Positions 6,092 through 10,420 of a DNA stretch of 10,420 nucleotides are shown here, in pieces. The notes under the pieces are model-generated. The model worked only from the letters and a program-made list of their open reading frames with translations, was not told the DNA's origin and did no database searches. Numbering within the stretch: the stretch's first letter is position 1; every line of letters begins with the position of its first letter. This stretch comes from an uncultured Peptococcaceae bacterium (GTDB lineage Bacteria > Bacillota > Desulfotomaculia > Desulfotomaculales > Desulfallaceae). The DNA is taken from contig CAJYBN010000092.1 in NCBI GenBank assembly GCA_913064925.1, positions 1 through 10,420 on the forward strand, written 5' to 3'. The translations under genes and the position numbers were made by a program.

Positions 6092-9000
6092 ATGCCTATT
6101 AAAAAGGGTATCAACAAAGTTTTGGTGGTGGGCTCCGGCCCCATCATCATCGGGCAGGCGGCCGAGTTTGATTACGCCGGCACGCAGGCCTGCCGGGCAC
6201 TGCGCGAGGAAGGCCTGGAAGTGGTGCTGATCAACAGCAACCCGGCTACCATTATGACCGACGCCAACATGGCGGACAAGGTTTATATCGAGCCCATCAC
6301 TCCTGAATTCGTTACCCGGGTGATTGAAAAGGAAAAACCGGACGGGTTTCTTCCCTCCCTGGGCGGGCAGGTGGGCCTGAACATGGCCCTGCAGCTGGCC
6401 GAGGCCGGCGTGCTGGATGAGCACGGCGTGCAGCTGCTGGGCACGCCTCTGGAAGCCATCAAGCGGGCCGAGGACCGGGAGCAGTTCAAAGCCACCATGG
6501 AAAAGATCAACGAGCCCGTTCCCGAGAGCACCATCGTCAGCTCGGTGGAGGAAGCAGTAGCCTTTGCCGAGAAAATCGGTTTTCCCCTGGTGGTGCGCCC
6601 CGCCTACACCCTGGGGGGCACCGGCGGCGGTATGGTCTACAACATGGACGAGCTGGTGGCCACCTGCACGCGGGGGCTTAAAGCAAGCATTATCCACCAG
6701 GCGCTCATTGAGCGCAGCGTGGTGGGGTGGAAGGAAATTGAATTCGAGGTCATGCGGGACGGGGCCGATAACTGCATCACCATCTGCAGCATGGAGAATA
6801 TCGACCCCATGGGCATTCATACCGGCGACAGCATCGTGGTGGCGCCCGCCCAGACTTTAAGCGACCGGGAGTACCAGATGCTGCGCAGCGCGGCGCTGAA
6901 AATCATCCGCGCCTTGGGCGTGGAGGGCGGCTGCAACATCCAGTTTGCCCTCGACCCCCACAGCTTTACCTACTACGTAATTGAGGTAAACCCGCGGGTG
7001 TCGCGCTCTTCGGCCCTGGCTTCCAAGGCCACCGGCTACCCCATCGCCAAGGTGGCCAGCAAGATAGCCATCGGCCTGAACCTGGATGAAATCAAAAACG
7101 CGGTAACCGGTAAAACCTACGCCTGTTTCGAGCCCTCCATCGACTACGTGGTGGTGAAATTCCCCCGCTGGCCTTTTGACAAGTTCGCCTTGGCCGACCG
7201 CTCCCTGGGCACCCAGATGAAGGCCACCGGCGAGGTCATGGCTATCGACCGCACGCTGGAGGGCGCCCTGCTGAAAGCCGTGCGTTCCTTGGAAATAGGC
7301 GTTCCCGGTTTGTTTTATCCCGGCGCTGCCGAGTTGACCGACGAGGAGATTGAAAACAGGCTGAGCAAGGCCACCGACGAGCGCTTCTTCATACTGGCCG
7401 AGGCGCTGCGCCGGGGCATGCTGGCCGAGCGCGTCCACAGCCTGACCAAAATCGACCGGTTTTTTATCCGGAAGGTGGAGAACATAATCCGGCTGGAGGA
7501 CAAACTGCGCCGGGAAGGCAGGAGCGCCCTGACGCCGGAGGTGCTGCGGGAGGCCAAGCAAATGGGCCTGGCCGACGCCTACCTGGCCCAGGCTGCGGGG
7601 GTAACGGCGGGCGATATCAGGGCCCTGCGTAAACAATACAAAATCGAACCCGTCTACAAGATGGTGGATACCTGCGCGGCCGAATTCGAGGCGGTAACAC
7701 CCTACTATTACTCCTGCTACGATACCGAAGATGAGGCAGAGCCCACCGCCGGCCGCAAAGTGGTGGTGCTGGGCGGCGGGCCCATACGCATCGGCCAGGG
7801 AATCGAGTTTGACTACTGCTCGGTGCACTCGGTGTGGGCCCTGAAAGAAATGAACATCCAGGCCATCATCATCAACAACAACCCCGAAACGGTCAGCACC
7901 GACTTTGACACCGCGGACCGGCTGTACTTCGAGCCGCTGCTGCCCGAGGACGTGTTGAACATTCTGGAAAAGGAGCAGCCGGAAGGGGTCATAGTGCAGT
8001 TCGGCGGCCAGACGCCCATCAACCTGGCCGAACACCTGCACCGGGCCGGCATCAAGATACTGGGCACCGGAATGGACGACATCGACCGGGCCGAGGACCG
8101 CGAGCGCTTTGACGCGCTGCTCAACGAGCTGGGTGTGCCGCGCCCGCCGGGCGGAACGGCCACCTCCGTGGCCGAGGCCGAAAATATTGCCGAGCGCATC
8201 GGGTTTCCCGTGCTGGTGCGGCCCTCCTACGTGCTGGGCGGGCGGGCCATGGAAATAGTGTATAACGCGGGCGATTTGCGCAATTATATGGAAAACGCCG
8301 TCAAAGTGACGCCCGAACACCCGGTGCTGGTGGATAAATATTTCCTGGGCGAGGAAATCGAGGTGGACGCCATTGCGGACGGCGAAACCGTGCTCATCCC
8401 GGGTATCATGAAGCACGTGGAAAGGGCCGGGGTGCACTCCGGGGACAGCATTGCGGTATACCCGGCCAACCACCTGGACGATGCGGTAAAAGGGCAAATA
8501 GTGGACTATACCACAAGGCTGGCCCTGGCCCTGAACGTGCGGGGCATGATCAACATTCAGTATGTCTTGTACAACGAGCAGGTGTACGTGCTAGAAGTCA
8601 ACCCCCGGGCCAGCCGTACCGTACCGTATATGAGTAAAATCACCGGTATCCCCATGGTTAACCTGGCCACCAAGGTTATCATGGGGCGCAAGCTGCGGGA
8701 CATGGGTTACCGGGGCGGCCTGTACCCGGAAACAAAACTGGTGGGCGTCAAGGCGCCTGTGTTCAGCTTTTCCAAGCTGCTGCAGGTGGACATATCCCTG
8801 GGCCCGGAAATGAAATCCACCGGCGAGGTGCTGGGCGTGAACGCCAGCTACCCCGTGGCGCTGTACAAGGCGCTGCTGGCTTCCGGGGTGGCGTTCCCGC
8901 GGCAGGGCAGCATCCTGGCTACCATTGCCGATAAGGACAAGGAAGAAGCGCTGCCCATCATTAAGGGTTTCAGCAACCTGGGCTACAAAATATTGGCCAC

Positions 9001-9304
9001 CAGGGGAACGGCCGCCTACCTGCGGGAACACGGGGTGCAGGTTACCCGGGTTAACAAAGTGCGCGAAGGGTCGCCGCACATAGCCGACCTGCTGCGCCGG
9101 GGGGAAATTCACCTGGTGATTAACACGCTGACCAAGGGCCGGGCGCCGGAGCGGGACGGTTTTGTCATCAGGCGGGCGGCCGTTGAGCTGGCCGTGCCCT
9201 GCCTTACATCCCTGGATACGGCCCGGGCTATTTTGGAAGTGCTCAGCGATTTCCAGGAGGGGTCGGACGTGACCATAATTCCGCTGCAGGAGTACCTGGG
9301 TTAA
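6092..9304 (+). CDS. carB: Carbamoyl-phosphate synthase large subunit
   Basis: CarB uses two ATP, bicarbonate and ammonia from CarA to make carbamoyl phosphate. At 1070 residues it is full length. The two homologous synthetase halves are visible: the first begins with VVGSGPIIIGQAAEFDYAG (12-30) and the second with the matching VVVLGGGPIRIGQGIEFDY near 557-575. Each is followed by an ATP-grasp region, for example PAYTLGGTGGG in the first and PSYVLGGRAMEIVY in the second, and by EVNPRVSRSSALASK or EVNPRASRTVPYMSK. The oligomerisation domain lies between them at about 400-550. The C-terminal allosteric MGS-like domain starts near 935 and holds TRGT (970-973) and VINT (1009-1012), where UMP-type effectors bind in relatives. 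The start is ATG 6092, with GGAGG (6077-6081) 10 nt upstream inside the end of carA. It is followed by an unusually long gap for this operon. Confidence 0.98.
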   Translation: MPIKKGINKVLVVGSGPIIIGQAAEFDYAGTQACRALREEGLEVVLINSNPATIMTDANMADKVYIEPITPEFVTRVIEKEKPDGFLPSLGGQVGLNMALQLAEAGVLDEHGVQLLGTPLEAIKRAEDREQFKATMEKINEPVPESTIVSSVEEAVAFAEKIGFPLVVRPAYTLGGTGGGMVYNMDELVATCTRGLKASIIHQALIERSVVGWKEIEFEVMRDGADNCITICSMENIDPMGIHTGDSIVVAPAQTLSDREYQMLRSAALKIIRALGVEGGCNIQFALDPHSFTYYVIEVNPRVSRSSALASKATGYPIAKVASKIAIGLNLDEIKNAVTGKTYACFEPSIDYVVVKFPRWPFDKFALADRSLGTQMKATGEVMAIDRTLEGALLKAVRSLEIGVPGLFYPGAAELTDEEIENRLSKATDERFFILAEALRRGMLAERVHSLTKIDRFFIRKVENIIRLEDKLRREGRSALTPEVLREAKQMGLADAYLAQAAGVTAGDIRALRKQYKIEPVYKMVDTCAAEFEAVTPYYYSCYDTEDEAEPTAGRKVVVLGGGPIRIGQGIEFDYCSVHSVWALKEMNIQAIIINNNPETVSTDFDTADRLYFEPLLPEDVLNILEKEQPEGVIVQFGGQTPINLAEHLHRAGIKILGTGMDDIDRAEDRERFDALLNELGVPRPPGGTATSVAEAENIAERIGFPVLVRPSYVLGGRAMEIVYNAGDLRNYMENAVKVTPEHPVLVDKYFLGEEIEVDAIADGETVLIPGIMKHVERAGVHSGDSIAVYPANHLDDAVKGQIVDYTTRLALALNVRGMINIQYVLYNEQVYVLEVNPRASRTVPYMSKITGIPMVNLATKVIMGRKLRDMGYRGGLYPETKLVGVKAPVFSFSKLLQVDISLGPEMKSTGEVLGVNASYPVALYKALLASGVAFPRQGSILATIADKDKEEALPIIKGFSNLGYKILATRGTAAYLREHGVQVTRVNKVREGSPHIADLLRRGEIHLVINTLTKGRAPERDGFVIRRAAVELAVPCLTSLDTARAILEVLSDFQEGSDVTIIPLQEYLG

Positions 9305-9498
9305 GTACAGCAGGGGCTGCATAACGCCGCTGCCGGCTGCGGCTGCGCGCCGGCGGCGTGCGGGCCCTCGTATGATAACGGCATTGCCCGGGCTAAAGGC
9401 ACGCTCCCGGCTTGGCCCGCCGCCGGCCGGGGGTGGTTGCGGGGCGGGTGATGGTTTACAGGGCGGAGCCGTGATTGTGCATCACCGGGGGGATTGCC
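9305..9498 (+). other. 194-nt GC-rich intergenic region with hairpins, no gene seen
   Basis: This is the longest gene-free stretch inside the operon apart from the attenuator leaders. It holds a hairpin with stem parts ACGCCG/CGGCGT (9324-9329 with 9354-9359) and CCGGC/GCCGG (9333-9337 with 9349-9353), and a second dyad CCCGGC/GCCGGG (9406-9411 with 9426-9431). Neither is followed by a T-run, so neither is a standard terminator. There is no PyrR recognition core and I see no convincing promoter. It might be an RNA processing or pausing region, or a scar of the event that brought in the next gene. Confidence 0.5.
9487..9494 (+). promoter_or_regulatory. Ribosome-binding site deciding the DUF1287 gene start
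   Basis: GGGGGGAT lies 6 nt (from the last G) before TTG 9499 and resembles GGAGG only in part. An upstream in-frame TTG at 9475 lacks a comparable site and would add eight residues (including CITGG) ahead of the signal peptide. Confidence 0.5.
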
Positions 9499-10230
9499 TT
9501 GTCGGCCAATAACGTGGTATACAGAAAATACCAAGGTTTATACGTCACCGGCTGCTTGTTGCTGTTTTGCTTAATTGCTTTACTTGGCGGGTGCACGCCC
9601 TCCAAAGATGATTATTACCGAAACAGCAAAGACGAGCTGGCGCAAGACAATTCCGCCGCCGCCCCTTCCCCGGTAGAGGAAACGCCGCTGGAAAAACGCA
9701 CCGTGTACGATTGGGTGGTGATCGGGGCCCGGGCGGAGGTGACCAGGAGGGTTACGTACGACGCCTCGTACCGGAGCATCGATTACCCCGGCGGTGACGT
9801 GCCGCCGGACCGGGGCGCGTGCACCGATGTGGTGGTGCGGGCCTTCCGCCGCGCGGGCATAGATTTGCAAAAACTGATCCACGAAGATATGCAGGCCAAT
9901 TTCAATCTTTACCCGCAAAACTGGGGACTGAACCGGCCCGACCCCAATATTGACCACCGCCGGGTGCCCAACCAGATGAAATTTTTTGCCAGGCACGGCC
10001 AGCCGCTTACATTATCCGTTAAAGAGGAAGACCTGGCCGCGTGGCAGTGGGGAGATGTTGTTTACTGGCGGTTTCCCAACGGCCTGGAACACTGCGGTAT
10101 TGTGAGCGACCGCAAAAATGATCAGGGGGTGCCGCTGGTAATTCATAACGCCGGCGTGGCCCGGGAGGAAGACTGCCTGACCCGTTGGGAGATTATCGGC
10201 CACTACCGCTACCCGCCGGAGAAAGGTTAA
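9499..10230 (+). CDS. DUF1287 (YijF-like) lipoprotein, putative NlpC/P60-like hydrolase
   Basis: The product has 243 residues. The N-terminus has a short polar part, a hydrophobic stretch (about 14-30) and a likely lipobox LGGC with C32 as the lipidated residue, so it should be anchored on the outside of the membrane. Residues 33-66 are a low-complexity, charged and Pro/Ala-rich linker. The rest is a DUF1287 domain as in Escherichia coli YijF. Recognisable pieces are DYPGGDVP (95-102), GACTDVVVRAFRRAGIDL (106-123), HEDMQANF (128-135), PNIDHRRVPN (149-158), GDVVYW (185-190), HCGIVSDR (198-205) and IHNAG (215-219). C108 and H198 are placed like the Cys/His pair of papain-like cell-wall amidases, which is only an inference: substrate and activity are unknown. 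It lies between carB and pyrK, 24 nt before the latter, so it is probably co-transcribed with pyrimidine genes, which is odd for an envelope protein. Base composition looks similar to its neighbours. Confidence 0.87.
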   Translation: MSANNVVYRKYQGLYVTGCLLLFCLIALLGGCTPSKDDYYRNSKDELAQDNSAAAPSPVEETPLEKRTVYDWVVIGARAEVTRRVTYDASYRSIDYPGGDVPPDRGACTDVVVRAFRRAGIDLQKLIHEDMQANFNLYPQNWGLNRPDPNIDHRRVPNQMKFFARHGQPLTLSVKEEDLAAWQWGDVVYWRFPNGLEHCGIVSDRKNDQGVPLVIHNAGVAREEDCLTRWEIIGHYRYPPEKG

Positions 10231-10254
10231 TACATATTATTAGGAGGCACTGGC

Positions 10255-10420
10255 ATGTCCCAGCATGTACAGGTGGAAATTACAGGCCGCCGGGAACCGG
10301 CACCCGGCGTTTGCGTTTTGGAAATGCACGCCCCGGCGCTGGCCCGCGCGGCGCAGCCCGGCCAGTTTTTACATATCCGCTGCGGTGCAGGTACCGACCC
10401 GCTGCTGCGCCGCCCCATCA
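10255..10420 (+). CDS. pyrK: Dihydroorotate dehydrogenase electron-transfer subunit PyrK (5' part, cut by window end)
   Basis: Fifty-five codons are visible before the window ends. PyrK carries FAD and a 2Fe-2S cluster and passes electrons from the PyrD catalytic subunit to NAD+. What is seen is the start of the ferredoxin-reductase-like FAD domain: PGQF at 35-38 followed by DPLLRRPI at 48-55, the Arg-Pro-Ile/Leu-Ser flavin-binding motif in its usual position about 15 residues on. The ATG start has a consensus AGGAGG (10242-10247) 7 nt upstream. The cluster-binding cysteines would lie beyond the window. Its place after carB is where Bacillus-type operons have pyrK, normally followed by pyrD, pyrF and pyrE. 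Confidence 0.9.
   Translation, partial: MSQHVQVEITGRREPAPGVCVLEMHAPALARAAQPGQFLHIRCGAGTDPLLRRPI

Noticed and set aside
6857..8497. Long minus-strand open frame opposite carB
   Set aside because: It is a shadow of the intact carB frame. Its His/Gly/Val-rich translation mirrors the coding strand and no family motif is seen.
9324..9359. GC-rich hairpin after carB as an operon terminator or third PyrR attenuator
   Set aside because: No T-run follows it, and the TCCNGNGAGG-type PyrR recognition core seen in the two true attenuators is absent.

Overview
The window carries the 5' part of a Bacillus-type, PyrR-controlled de novo pyrimidine operon on the plus strand, preceded by two unrelated genes. 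Several features suggest a Gram-positive (Firmicutes) host, most likely a fairly GC-rich clostridial lineage such as the Desulfotomaculum/Pelotomaculum group: PyrR attenuators, strong GGAGG-type ribosome-binding sites, many TTG start codons, a YqhV-family membrane protein and a PyrK-type electron-transfer subunit. The lineage is inferred from gene style, not from a database search.

Layout. At 1-1478 a major facilitator superfamily exporter lies on the minus strand, with a Rho-independent terminator at 14-48. A divergent intergenic region (1479-1601) holds a 7-bp inverted repeat that could be an operator. A small YqhV-family (DUF2619) membrane protein follows at 1602-1892. The pyr promoter is at about 1933-1961 and drives a leader with a complete PyrR attenuator (binding hairpin, antiterminator, terminator; 1981-2081). 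Then come pyrR (2111-2665), a second complete attenuator (2677-2781), pyrB (2796-3734), pyrC (3718-4992), carA (5010-6089), carB (6092-9304), a 194-nt GC-rich gap, a DUF1287 lipoprotein gene (9499-10230), and the start of pyrK (10255 to the window end).

How the genes work together. CarA and CarB make carbamoyl phosphate from glutamine, bicarbonate and ATP. PyrB joins it to aspartate, PyrC closes the ring to dihydroorotate, and PyrK with a PyrD partner (expected just downstream, not seen) passes electrons from dihydroorotate to NAD+. PyrR with bound UMP should hold the two leader RNAs in the terminator-permitting fold, giving two serial feedback checkpoints: one before pyrR itself and one before the biosynthetic genes.

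Most of the window is well-known biology. The one real oddity is the DUF1287 lipoprotein gene between carB and pyrK, an exported, probably cell-envelope protein inside a cytoplasmic biosynthetic operon. I found no phage, transposon, CRISPR, tRNA or rRNA features and no frameshifted genes.
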